Assembly: GCF_049331405.1 (NCBI RefSeq)
Contig: NZ_CP186274.1
Span: forward strand, 496,001-560,000
DNA length: 64,000 nt
Origin: PoT sp049331405
GTDB taxonomy: Bacteria; Planctomycetota; Planctomycetia; Isosphaerales; Isosphaeraceae
Direction of reading: 5' to 3'
The notes under the pieces were generated by a model. The model made no database searches. It was not told the origin of the DNA and saw only the letters and a program-made list of their open reading frames with translations. The position numbers and the translations under genes are program-made. Below are positions 17,948-27,239 of this stretch, piece by piece (position 1 is the stretch's first letter; the number at the start of each line of letters is the position of its first letter).

Positions 17948-19396
17948 TTATGCCAGGATGGGCTTGATCACGTGCCCGTGGACATCGGTCAATCTGCGAT
18001 CAATGCCGTTGTGTCTAAACGTTAATTTGGTGTGGTCGATGCCGAGCAGGTGGAGAGCGGTGGCGTGGAGGTCGTAGCAGTAGATCGGATCCTCGGCCGC
18101 CTTGTAAGACCACTCGTCGCTGGCCCCGAAGGTGGTGCCGCCGCGGATGCCGCCCCCGGCGATCCATGATGTGAAGGTGAACGGGTTGTGGTCGCGTCCC
18201 TTCCCCCCCTGGCTGCAGGGCATCCGGCCGAACTCGGTGGTCCAGATGACGAGGGTGTCATCGAGGAGCCCGCGCCCCTTCAGGTCCTTGAGCAGCGCCG
18301 CGGCGGGTTTATCCATGCTCCGGCCCATGTCGCCGTGGTCCTTGGCGATGTCCTCGTGCGAGTCCCAGTTCCGGCGGGGGAAGCCGTTGTCGGCCCCGCT
18401 GTAGACCTGGACGAAGCGGACCCCGCGCTCGAGGAGTCGTCGGGCGATCAGGCAGTTGCGGCCGAAGTCCTCGGTGACGGGATCATCGAGGCCGAAGAGC
18501 GTCTTCGTATTCGCGGTCTCCCCCGCCAGGTCGAGCACCTCGGGGGCGCTGAGCTGGAGCCTCGCGGCGAGCTCGTACGAGGCGATGCGGGCGTCGAGCC
18601 GGGAATCCCCCTCGTGCTCGGCCCGATGGTCGCGGTTGAGTCGGTTCAGGAGGGCGAGGCCGTCGCGCTCCCCTTCGGGGGTCAGGCTCGGATCCTCGGG
18701 GGGGAAGAGGTCGAAAATCGGGTTCTTGGACCCCGCTCGGACCATGGTCCCCTGGTACGAAGCGGGCAAGAAGCCCGCGCCCCAGTTCGCCGGGCCGTTC
18801 GGGGCGAACCCGCGCGAGTCGGGCAGGACGACGAACGCGGGGAGGTTCTCGGTCAGGCTCCCGAGCCCGTACGAGACCCAGGCCCCCATGCTCGGGAAGC
18901 CCGGCAGGACGAACCCGGTGTTCTGCATGAAGGTCGCCGGCCCGTGCACGTTCGACTTTGAAATCATCGAGGGGAGGAACGCCATGTCGTCGACGCACGA
19001 GGCCAGGTGCGGCACGAGGTCGCTCATCCACTTGCCGGACTCACCGTACTGCTTCCAGGCCCAGGGGCTCTTCATCACCGCGCCCGGCTTGCTCTGGAAG
19101 AGCTCGACCTTGCCGCCGGGGTCGAACGCTTCGCCATGCTTCTTGATCAGCAAGGGCTTGTAGTCGAACGTGTCGCACTGGCTGGCCGCGCCCGACATGA
19201 ACAATTGCACGACCCGCTTGGCCTTCGCCGGATGGTGCAGCCCGCCATTGAGGTCGACTTGCGAGGACCCCGGCGAGGCCTCGGCCCCTTCCAGCATCCC
19301 CTGGCTGCCGAGCAGGTGCGCCAGCGCGATGCCGCCGAGCCCGCCCCCGGCCCGCCACAGGAAGTCTCGACGTCGGTAGTTCTGGGAGGGGTTCAT
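17948..19396 (-). CDS. DUF1501 (sulfatase-like fold) secreted protein, copy 2
   Basis: A 482-residue DUF1501 protein, paralogous to the one ending at 1236. A Tat-type leader (YRRRDFLWRAGGGLGGIALAHLL, residues about 7-29) predicts export. Shared landmarks are LFMSGAASQCDTFDYKP, WTTEFGRMP, GRDHNPFTF and the terminal TDVHGHVIKPILA, which is nearly identical to copy 1. It is 56 bases downstream of a DUF1549/DUF1553 gene on the same strand, repeating the two-gene module. Function unknown in both copies. The start at 19396 gives the expected Tat signal. Confidence 0.92.
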   Translation of the reverse strand: MNPSQNYRRRDFLWRAGGGLGGIALAHLLGSQGMLEGAEASPGSSQVDLNGGLHHPAKAKRVVQLFMSGAASQCDTFDYKPLLIKKHGEAFDPGGKVELFQSKPGAVMKSPWAWKQYGESGKWMSDLVPHLASCVDDMAFLPSMISKSNVHGPATFMQNTGFVLPGFPSMGAWVSYGLGSLTENLPAFVVLPDSRGFAPNGPANWGAGFLPASYQGTMVRAGSKNPIFDLFPPEDPSLTPEGERDGLALLNRLNRDHRAEHEGDSRLDARIASYELAARLQLSAPEVLDLAGETANTKTLFGLDDPVTEDFGRNCLIARRLLERGVRFVQVYSGADNGFPRRNWDSHEDIAKDHGDMGRSMDKPAAALLKDLKGRGLLDDTLVIWTTEFGRMPCSQGGKGRDHNPFTFTSWIAGGGIRGGTTFGASDEWSYKAAEDPIYCYDLHATALHLLGIDHTKLTFRHNGIDRRLTDVHGHVIKPILA

Positions 19397-19452
19397 GGGC
19401 AGGCTCGCAATGCCTCGGGTCGAGGATGACCGGCGATCATCGAAGAAAAAGT

Positions 19453-22400
19453 TCAGTCGATGAAAATAAATTCATTGGTATTGAAGAGGAGCCGGCAGGC
19501 GTTGGACAGGCCCCGCTTCGCGGCGAAGCCGGCGAGGGCCTCGCGCTCGTCGGCCCGGGGGCGGCCCAGGGCGAAGAGGTAGGCCGCGTCGATCCGGCCG
19601 GGCACGTCGGGGGCCTGGGCCTCGAGGCGTCGGGCGAATGCCTGCGACTGGCGGATCATGAAGAGGTCGTTCAGCAGGGCCAGGGCCTGCAAGGCGGTGA
19701 TCGTCGTGGGCCGGACGGGGATGTTGATGTTCGGGTCGGCGCAGTCGAGCGAGTCCAGGAACGGGTTCGGCACGCTCCTGACCACGAACCGGTAGACGGT
19801 CCGGCGGCGGACCTCCGGGTTGTCGACCTTCTCGGGGGCCGTATGGTCGTAGATCGGCGAGTGATCATCCTTGAACCGGAAGAGCTCGAAGCCGGGTCCT
19901 CCCATGCGGAGGTCGAGCGTGCCGCTGACGGCGAGGACGCTGTCGCGGACGGATTCCGCGTCGAGCCGCTGTCGGTTCATCCGCCAGAGCCAGCGGTTGT
20001 CGGCGTCGACGGCCGCCGCGGCAGGTTCATGCTTCGACGACTGCCGATACGTCGAGCTCCGCACGATCTGCCGGTGCAGTCCTTTGAGCGACTGGCCGTT
20101 CTCGAGCATCTCGGACGCGAGCCAGTCGAGCAGTTCGGGGTGGGTGGGCTTGGAGCCGTTGCGGCCGAAGTCGTTGGGGGTGTCGACGATCCCGCGGCCG
20201 AAGTGGTGGTGCCAGACCCGGTTGGCGATCGATCGCCAGGTGAGGACGTTCCCCGGCGCGGCCAGCCATTCGGCGAGGGCGGCCCGCCGCTTCCCCTCGT
20301 CGCCGGCCGAGGTCGCCGAGAAGTCGGAGTTGAGCCCGGCGAGGCAGGAGAGGGCCCCCGGGTCGACCGGCTCGGCCGGCTGCTCCACGTCCCCCCGGCG
20401 CAGGAGGCTGATCGGCCGGATCGTGGTGGGCAGGGGGGCGTACACCATGTCGGACTTCGCCAGGGCCTTCAGCTCCGAGTCGAGCGAGGTCAGGTCGGCG
20501 TTCGCCTGCTCGAGGTCGGATCGGAGCCTCGGGTCGACGAGCGACTCATGCAGGGCCTTGCGGCGGGCTTCGAGGGTCTGGGCCCGATACTGGAGATCGT
20601 TGCGTCGTGAGGCCAGCGCCGCTTGCCCCGGATCGGCGAGGCTCGGCAGCTTGGCGTGACTGTCGAAGCCATCCACGAGGTTCGTCCGCCCCCAGCGCCC
20701 GCCCTCGATCGAGTCGGAGGCCTTGATGACGGCCCCTTCGGCGACGTTCCGGCCCCTCGAGATGACCTCGAGCTCGCCGAGGGCGAAGATGTGGTAGTCG
20801 TTGCGGAGCCAGAGCCTCGAAGCGGTGATCCGCACGAACCTCGCCTGCCCCCCGGCCGATGGGCGGATGACGTAGGGGGTGTCGCCGGGGTTGGGTTGAT
20901 CGGAGGCCGAGTGGTCGTCGACGGCGCGGGGGTTTTGGAAGTCGGCGTCGTCGGCGAGTTCGACCTTGAACCTGGCGGGGAAGCCGAAGCCGGGGGTGTC
21001 GGGGAAGTCGGTCGGTCGCGCGGGGATGATCCGGATCTCGTCGATCGGGACCGGGCGGCCTAGATCCACCTGCACCCACTTCGTCGTCTCGGCCGAGGAG
21101 GCGAGCTCGCTGTGATAGCCGTTCGTCGGGCTCGGGGTCGAGGCGCCCGGGTTCGAGAGGCCGGCCAGGTCGCGTTTGAGGTCGGCGAGGGCCTCGTCGA
21201 GCCGGGTCAGCTCGGGGGAGGTCGCCTCGGCGATCTTCTTCGAGAGGGCGTCGCGCCTGGCCGCGAGGTCGGCCTTGCGGGACTCGATCCCCCGGCGTTT
21301 CTCGGAGTTCTCGCGGGAAGTATAGGGGCGGTCGCCGCGAGCCACGCCGGCGAAGACGGCCTGGAGGCGGTAGTAGTCCTTCTGGGGGATCGGGTCGAAC
21401 TTGTGGTCGTGGCAGCGGGCGCAGTGGACGGTCAAGCTCTGGAAGGTCGACATGGTGTTGGCCAGCATGTCGTCGCGGTCGTTGAGCTGGGCCTTGAGCT
21501 TGTCGACGGTCCCCTCTGCCAGCTCGACGTGGCCGACGAAATCCCAGGGGCCTGCCGCCACGAAGCCGGTGGCGATCAAGGGGCGGGGCTCGCCCGGCCA
21601 GAGCACGTCGCCGGCCACCTGCTCCTTGATGAACCGGGAGTAGGGGACATCCTCGTTGAACGAGGCGATCACGTAGTCGCGATAGGGCCAGGCGTGGTCG
21701 CGCTTCTTATCCTTGTCGTAGCCGTGCGTGTCACCGAAATGCACGACGTCGAGCCAGTGCCGCCCCCAGCGCTCTCCGTATCGGGGCGAGGCCAGCAGGC
21801 GCTCGACCACCTTGTCATAGGCGTCGGGGGCCTGGTCGTTCTCGAACGCCGCGATTTCGTCGGGGGTCGGCGGGAGCCCGTGGAGGTCATAGGTCAGGCG
21901 GCGGATCAGGGTGCGTCGATCGGCCTCGGGGCTCGGCTTCAGGCCGACGGATGCCAGCTTCGCCAGGACGAAGGCGTCGACCGGCGTGCGGACCCGGGCC
22001 GGGTCATCGACCTTCGGTACTTCGGGCCGGCGCAAGGGGGAGAAGGCCCACCAGGCCTGGCCGTCGAACCGGCGATCCTTGAGGACCAGGCCCTCGGGCC
22101 AGGAGGCCCCCCGCTCGATCCAGTTGCGGAGCGTCGCCACCTCCTCGGCCGAGAGCGCCCCGCCCGTCTTGGGCATCTCGGGGCGGTCTCCCGTGATGGA
22201 GTCGATCAGCAGGCTCTCGTCGGGCTTCCCCGGCTCGATCGCCGGCCCGCTCGAGCCGCCGGCCTTGAGCCCTTGCAAGCTCGTCAGCGTCAGCTTTCCC
22301 TTGGGCGAGTCCTCGCCGTGGCAGCTCACGCAGCGCTTCTCCAGGATCGGGGCGACCCGATCGCGGAAGAAGCGGTCCTCCTCAGCCCCGCGTGCCCCCA

Positions 22401-22455
22401 GGGGGCCGCTCAGCGCGGCGGCGAACACGACGTGGATTGCGACTCTCATGCTCAT
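19453..22455 (-). CDS. planctomycete cytochrome-C-type / DUF1549 / DUF1553 secreted protein, copy 2
   Basis: A 1000-residue exported protein with signal peptide (about 1-24), a haem-binding CVSCH at 42-46 in the PSCyt1 domain, DUF1549 with CARCHDHKFDPIPQKDYY, and a C-terminal DUF1553 (ANRVWHHHFGRGIVDTPNDFG; ATTITALQALALLND). As in copy 1 a beta-rich discoidin-like insert of about 150 residues lies between the domains (TKWVQVDLGRPVPIDEIRIIPA). Two ATGs (22455 and 22449) are equally possible starts. It is the first gene of the second DUF1549-DUF1501 module. The two cytochrome copies are clearly diverged in their inserts, so they probably act on different ligands; this is inference. Confidence 0.9.
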   Translation of the reverse strand: MSMRVAIHVVFAAALSGPLGARGAEEDRFFRDRVAPILEKRCVSCHGEDSPKGKLTLTSLQGLKAGGSSGPAIEPGKPDESLLIDSITGDRPEMPKTGGALSAEEVATLRNWIERGASWPEGLVLKDRRFDGQAWWAFSPLRRPEVPKVDDPARVRTPVDAFVLAKLASVGLKPSPEADRRTLIRRLTYDLHGLPPTPDEIAAFENDQAPDAYDKVVERLLASPRYGERWGRHWLDVVHFGDTHGYDKDKKRDHAWPYRDYVIASFNEDVPYSRFIKEQVAGDVLWPGEPRPLIATGFVAAGPWDFVGHVELAEGTVDKLKAQLNDRDDMLANTMSTFQSLTVHCARCHDHKFDPIPQKDYYRLQAVFAGVARGDRPYTSRENSEKRRGIESRKADLAARRDALSKKIAEATSPELTRLDEALADLKRDLAGLSNPGASTPSPTNGYHSELASSAETTKWVQVDLGRPVPIDEIRIIPARPTDFPDTPGFGFPARFKVELADDADFQNPRAVDDHSASDQPNPGDTPYVIRPSAGGQARFVRITASRLWLRNDYHIFALGELEVISRGRNVAEGAVIKASDSIEGGRWGRTNLVDGFDSHAKLPSLADPGQAALASRRNDLQYRAQTLEARRKALHESLVDPRLRSDLEQANADLTSLDSELKALAKSDMVYAPLPTTIRPISLLRRGDVEQPAEPVDPGALSCLAGLNSDFSATSAGDEGKRRAALAEWLAAPGNVLTWRSIANRVWHHHFGRGIVDTPNDFGRNGSKPTHPELLDWLASEMLENGQSLKGLHRQIVRSSTYRQSSKHEPAAAAVDADNRWLWRMNRQRLDAESVRDSVLAVSGTLDLRMGGPGFELFRFKDDHSPIYDHTAPEKVDNPEVRRRTVYRFVVRSVPNPFLDSLDCADPNINIPVRPTTITALQALALLNDLFMIRQSQAFARRLEAQAPDVPGRIDAAYLFALGRPRADEREALAGFAAKRGLSNACRLLFNTNEFIFID

Positions 22456-22761
22456 CGTCGTGACCCAATCAGGCGGGAGGAGGCGTCAAGGAACCGGCGG
22501 CAAGTGGTCAGACCAGTCGGATCCTAGCCCGGGTTTCGGGCTCGCGTCAAGAGATGTGGCGGTGGTCGTCATGCCACCTGGGGTATGATCGACGATCCGA
22601 CGCGTCGCCACGTCTCTTTGCTTGTCTTCGACGGTCCGATGATTGATGTTCGCCTTTGTGGTCGCGGTCTCCAAGAGGATTTCTCGGAGAAAGTCGTGTC
22701 GAGCGGCCGGGCCCGGCCCTTCTACTCGCATGACGATCGGCTACTCTTTCGGGGTTGCGAC
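22456..22761. other. divergent promoter spacer
   Basis: A spacer of about 300 bases between the leftward DUF1549 gene and the rightward sigma-factor gene. The open frame of the latter extends back to 22585, but those residues look random. Both promoters should lie here; none could be pinpointed. Confidence 0.5.
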
Positions 22762-25701
22762 ATGGGTGGTACACCTCTCGGGCCGGCGCTGCGGAAGATC
22801 GAGCGGCTTTTCGACGCCGGCAGCCTCAGCGGATTCTCGGACACTCAGCTCCTGGAGCGTTTCGCCAAGCGGCGCGACGCCGACGCCTTCGAGACGCTGG
22901 TGCGTCGCCACGGGCCGATGGTCGTGGCCGTCTGCCGGGGCGTGCTGAAGGACGCGAACGACGCCCAGGACGCCTTCCAGGCCACGTTCCTGGTCCTGGT
23001 CCGCAAGGCCGACACGCTCTGGTCCATCAAGAACTCCCTCGGGAGCTGGCTCTACCGGGTGGCGTACCGGATCGCCGTCCAGGCCAACGTCGACGCGGCG
23101 CGCCGCCGCCAGGTCGAGGTCCAGGCGGGTTCGCTCAAGGGGTCGAACGGTGTCGGGTTGGGAGTCAGCTCCGAAGTCCTGCCCGTGCTGCACGAGGAGA
23201 TTGGACGCCTGCCGGAGAAGCTCCGGGCCCCGATCGTGCTCTGCCACCTCGAGGAACTGACGCACGCCGAGGCGGCCGACCAACTCGGCTGGACGGTCGG
23301 TGCCGTCCGGGGACGCGTGGCGCGGGCCAGGAAGCTGCTCGGAACGCGGCTGAGCCGGCGAGGCGTCGCGCTCTCGGGGGGGATCGCGGCCTCGGCACTC
23401 TTCGAGAATGTCGGGCTGGCCGCGGTGCCGAAGGAGTGGATCGCCTCGACGGTCGGGATCGCCACCAAGCTCGCGACGGGGCAGTCGGTCGCCGGCCTCG
23501 TCTCGGCGACGGCGATCGTCTTCAGCAAGAGGCTATTGCGGAGCATGGTCGTGGCTCGTTTGAAGTGGGCGACCGCCGCGCTGCTGGTCGCCGGGGTCGC
23601 CACGGGCGCGGCGGCCACCTTCGCGCCTCCGTCGCCCGAGACTCCTCCTCTGCAACCCGAGCCCGTGGGTCGCGTCGATTTGGCCAGGAATGACGCCGCG
23701 GAGGTTGAACCGAAGCCGGAGGGCAAGCCGGTGCCGATCTCGGGCAAGGTTGTCGACGCGGTTGGCCAGCCCAAGGCCGGCGCCAACATCTACGTCCGGC
23801 ATTACCACTACGAGGCCGCCGGGACGAACGAGCCCGCACCCTCGCCCGTGGCGAAGACCGGGGCCGACGGCTCGTTCCGGTTCGACCTCGACCCGGACCT
23901 GAGCGACGCCTCCGCGGGGGACGTGCCCCCCTGGCACAAGGCGATGATCATCGCCGAGGCCGCCGGCATGGGCCCGGCCTGGTTGAGCGCCGGCGAGGCT
24001 TCGAAGGGCGAGGCGACGCTGCGTATGGTCCGCGAGGATCGGCCGATCTGGGGTCGGCTCCTGGATGGGCAGGGGCGTCCGGTCGCCGGGGCGACGGTGC
24101 GGGCGGGGAGCCTCACCCTGGTCGCGCCGGGGCTCGAGCCGGAGAAACTCCTGGCGACGGGCATGCTCGACTGGGACGGGATCAACATGGTCTCGATCGC
24201 CCCGTCTCAATGCGACCAGCCCGCCTGGCTCGGCCGCGACGGCACCTGGACGACGGACGCCGAGGGGCGGTTCCAGATCGCCGGGATCGGCAACGACCGC
24301 ATCCTGCGGTTGAGGGTGGAAGCCCCCGGCCTGGAGCGGGCCGTCATCGCCGTCCTGAATCGGCCGACTCCGGCGACGGCCCGGCCCTTCAATCGGAGGA
24401 GGGTGCTTAACGGCCTCAATCAAGGGTTCGAGTTGCCGCTTTACGGCGACGCCTTCGACCATGTTCTCGAGGCGAGCAAGCCGATTGCCGGCGTCGTCCG
24501 TGCCAAGACGACGGGACAACCCGTGGCGGGGGTGACGGTCGCAGGCCAGATCATGGGACAACCCTGGACGACGATCATGGTCACGACCGGCAAGGATGGC
24601 CGCTATCGGATCGACGGCCTGCCCAAGTCCCCGAGTTACGCCCTCGACGTGCGGACCGAGCCCGGCGGCCCTTACCTGCACGTCCCCCACGTCGACGTGG
24701 CCGATACCGAGGGGACGAAGCCGATCGACGTTTCCTTCGAGGTGACCCAGGGCGTGGCGGTGGTCGGCCGGCTCATGGACTCGAAGACCGGACGCCCCGT
24801 GGCCGCCGACTGGGTGCAGTACTATCCCCAGCCGGGCAACCCGGCCCGGGAGAATCTCTATGGCCTGTACTCCCCCAAGGATCAGACCGTGCGGATCACG
24901 GTGCCGACCGGCAAGGGGGCGATCATCCTCAAGGCGTCGGGGAAGCATCCCTACCCGACCGCGAAGCTCTCTGCGGCCGATAAGGCGAAGCTCGCCCCGA
25001 GCGGGGCCGACCAGTTCCTGAATGATCCCTTGCGTTTTACCAATGCCTATCGCCTGGTCGATTTCGCCGAGGGGACGAAGTCGGCGACGGTCGACATCCG
25101 GGTCACGCCGGGTAACTCGCTCCAGGTAAACGTCGTCGGCCCCGATGGTCGGGCCGTCGAAGGAGCCTCGGTCCACGGGCTCAACAGCGACGTCTTCTCC
25201 GCGACCAAACTCCAGGGTTCCTCATTCGAGGTCGTCGGCCTGGAACCGGAGGGATCTCGCCTGGTCGAGATCCGGGCCGAGGGGGCCAGGCTCGCGGGCT
25301 CGGCGAAGATCAACGGATCGAAACTACCTGGCCAGCCCTTGACCCTCAAGCTGGATCGGTTCGCCGCGATCTCGGGCAGGCTCCTCGACGAGGATGACCT
25401 GCCGCTCAAGGGGGTCGAGGTCGAGGCGATCGTTGCCGATCGCGCGGGGGTCAGGCCTTCCGACACCGAGTTCTGGCCGCGAGCGGCCGTGACCGATGAC
25501 CAGGGCAAGTTCTGGATCGAAGGGATCAACCCGAGCCTGGCCGTGACGCTCTACTTCCAGGATCCCCACCACGCCGCGCCCAAGTTCGAGGTGAAGCCGA
25601 AGCGGGATCTCGGCAAGTTGGCCACGAAGCCGGGCGAGGCCCTCGACCTCGGCGAGGTGCATGTCCGCTTCGTGCAATCCGGGTTCGGAGTGGGCCAGTG
25701 A
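22762..25701 (+). CDS. ECF sigma factor fused to a transmembrane segment and carboxypeptidase-regulatory-like domains
   Basis: A 979-residue fusion. Sigma-70 region 2 lies at about 26-115 (DTQLLERFAKRRDADAFETLVRRHGPMV; DAQDAFQATFLVLVRKA) and region 4 at about 130-190 (LPEKLRAPIVLCHLEELTHAEAADQLGWTVGAVRGRVARARKLL). A hydrophobic helix at about 268-287 (WATAALLVAGVATGAAATF) is followed by about 690 residues of beta-rich repeats of the carboxypeptidase-regulatory/CnaB type (ISGKVVDAVGQPKAGANIYV; IAGVVRAKTTGQPVAGVTV; ISGRLLDEDDLPLKGVEVEA), predicted outside the membrane. The start at 22762 (MGGTPLGPAL) is chosen because upstream residues look non-coding. This is a membrane-tethered sigma factor, a layout reported in planctomycetes; how it reaches promoters is unclear. 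Confidence 0.88.
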   Translation: MGGTPLGPALRKIERLFDAGSLSGFSDTQLLERFAKRRDADAFETLVRRHGPMVVAVCRGVLKDANDAQDAFQATFLVLVRKADTLWSIKNSLGSWLYRVAYRIAVQANVDAARRRQVEVQAGSLKGSNGVGLGVSSEVLPVLHEEIGRLPEKLRAPIVLCHLEELTHAEAADQLGWTVGAVRGRVARARKLLGTRLSRRGVALSGGIAASALFENVGLAAVPKEWIASTVGIATKLATGQSVAGLVSATAIVFSKRLLRSMVVARLKWATAALLVAGVATGAAATFAPPSPETPPLQPEPVGRVDLARNDAAEVEPKPEGKPVPISGKVVDAVGQPKAGANIYVRHYHYEAAGTNEPAPSPVAKTGADGSFRFDLDPDLSDASAGDVPPWHKAMIIAEAAGMGPAWLSAGEASKGEATLRMVREDRPIWGRLLDGQGRPVAGATVRAGSLTLVAPGLEPEKLLATGMLDWDGINMVSIAPSQCDQPAWLGRDGTWTTDAEGRFQIAGIGNDRILRLRVEAPGLERAVIAVLNRPTPATARPFNRRRVLNGLNQGFELPLYGDAFDHVLEASKPIAGVVRAKTTGQPVAGVTVAGQIMGQPWTTIMVTTGKDGRYRIDGLPKSPSYALDVRTEPGGPYLHVPHVDVADTEGTKPIDVSFEVTQGVAVVGRLMDSKTGRPVAADWVQYYPQPGNPARENLYGLYSPKDQTVRITVPTGKGAIILKASGKHPYPTAKLSAADKAKLAPSGADQFLNDPLRFTNAYRLVDFAEGTKSATVDIRVTPGNSLQVNVVGPDGRAVEGASVHGLNSDVFSATKLQGSSFEVVGLEPEGSRLVEIRAEGARLAGSAKINGSKLPGQPLTLKLDRFAAISGRLLDEDDLPLKGVEVEAIVADRAGVRPSDTEFWPRAAVTDDQGKFWIEGINPSLAVTLYFQDPHHAAPKFEVKPKRDLGKLATKPGEALDLGEVHVRFVQSGFGVGQ

Positions 25702-25709
25702 AGTCGAAA

Positions 25710-25747
25710 CAAAGGGGGCAGGTCTCTTCGGCGGGCTGCCCCCTTTG
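25710..25747. terminator. strong intrinsic-type hairpin after the sigma-fusion gene
   Basis: A perfect 12-bp stem, CAAAGGGGGCAG / CTGCCCCCTTTG, with a 14-base loop starts 9 bases after the stop at 25701. Flanking CGAAAC and GTTTCG can add an outer stem. The A-run and T-run ends make it usable in both directions; the leftward gene ending at 25902 is on the other side. Confidence 0.75.
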
Positions 25748-25901
25748 AGTTTCGAAACGAAAGAAGCCGACCGCCACTCCCAAACAGGGAGTTCGTATCG
25801 GCATCTGGTAGGTTTGCTTGTCCGGGAGATATGTGGAAATGATTCTCGGCAGATCCCGTCCGGCCGCACGACCGAGGCCGGGCGGGAGCCGCCGAGGAAA
25901 A

Positions 25902-26177
25902 TCAGTTCCACGTCCTCCGGCCCATCCGCTCGGCGATCGCCGGGAAACGGCGGGCGAGGTCGGAGTCTGACAGGGCATGCGGGCGACGGGGCATCTCGTG
26001 GTAGTCCCTGCTGGGCAGGAGCGCCTCCACGAGGACGCCGAACGGCCCGAGGAGCAATCCCAGGATGCTCCCCTCGATCTTGCCCCGGCCGTTCTGGACC
26101 GCGACCCAGGCCCCGAGGACCGCGTACACGACGGCGGACACGACGACGAGCGTGCCGAGTATTTGCATGGTACTCAT
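25902..26177 (-). CDS. small membrane protein, unknown function
   Basis: A 91-residue protein with two hydrophobic stretches: residues about 4-26 (MQILGTLVVVSAVVYAVLGAWVAV) and about 34-50 (IEGSILGLLLGPFGVLVEALLP), a glycine-rich pair followed by a basic cytoplasmic tail ending RRTWN. The longer open frame reaches 26333, but the upstream residues look random and a GGGGGTGG ribosome-binding site precedes the ATG at 26177. Not recognised beyond similarity in style to small planctomycete two-helix membrane proteins. The neighbours give no clue. Confidence 0.55.
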   Translation of the reverse strand: MSTMQILGTLVVVSAVVYAVLGAWVAVQNGRGKIEGSILGLLLGPFGVLVEALLPSRDYHEMPRRPHALSDSDLARRFPAIAERMGRRTWN

Positions 26178-27239
26178 CGGCCACCCCCTGACTGCAGATG
26201 TTATAAGTCTAGGCGCCTCGCGGCGAGAACCGGAAGTGGACAAAAGGTGCATTCCCCTGGATTGGCACCGGTTTCCAGGGGAATGGACCCTGTCCGCCGT
26301 ACCCGGCGGCACGCGTGACCTTGCCCGAAGCAACCTTCGTCATCAACAAACGACCCGATCATCAAAAGAGAAACTGGTATCATGTTACCAGAAGTGCCAC
26401 GCTTGTCATCTCCTCGCGCGAATAAATCGCGGGATTATCGATGAGCCTATGCCCGCATGATCCGAATGGTTCACCTCGCCTTCGCGTCCGTCCCGGTCGG
26501 CCTCGAGCATCCTCGGGGCGAAGCCATTCCTGATCTGGGATGAATGCTTGTCTGAATAGGCTTTCTCAGGCCGGGAAGCCAGACCTGGCGGACGGGAAGA
26601 CATTTTTCGACGGCTTGATGTCTTGCATGTTTCGAAGATCGGCTCGTTGAAAAGATGGTCCAGGATACCCGGATGTCGCATGCGGACATCTGCCTTTCCC
26701 CGAGACCAGGACGAGCCCGCGGGCTTCCTGCTATCCCGCGCCTCCAGTGCCGCTCGATTCGCGTCGAGGAGTGCCGTCGGTTCCTTGTATCGGCCGGATC
26801 GTGCCCGAGATGAAACGTTCGAGGAAAACCCGCTTTGGAACCCGCGTCGGGGAACCCTGCCGCCTGGGCGTTTTGCGGGCTATCGATGGCGTTTCTAGAA
26901 AAATGGGGCTGTCAATCCTGGCACAATTGTGGAATGACGGGTATGTCGATTCGCTTCGATGGGAGTCGACGGGCCTGGTGTCCCGGCGCATTGTTCGGCG
27001 AGGTGGATGGCTGCGTGAAGTTTGCGGGATGGAGGTAGATTCGGGAAATGGGAGGCGGGCAAAGGCTTCCCGATCGCCGAGAAATGAGCGATCATGGATA
27101 GATCCTTCGATCATCCCGCATCGCGTCGTGAACGATGTCGGGCCGATGCTCATGGCGGTCGCTCATGCGGCATCGAGATCGGTGCCATCCATCGACCTGG
27201 CGTTCCGGAATCGACCTCTGCCGCAGGAATCCACGAGCC
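26178..27239. other. long spacer upstream of the GntR regulator, no convincing gene
   Basis: About 1.06 kb with several open frames (for example 26747-27253 on the plus strand) whose products look random in composition. The stretch is visibly less GC-rich than its surroundings. A 10-bp perfect palindrome, CACAATTGTG, lies at 26922-26931, about 310 bases before the regulator start. No RNA gene recognised. Confidence 0.5.

Noticed and set aside
22585..22761. 59-residue N-terminal extension of the sigma-fusion protein
   Set aside because: Residues show no sigma similarity and the family usually begins near MGGTPLGPAL-like sequence shortly before region 2.
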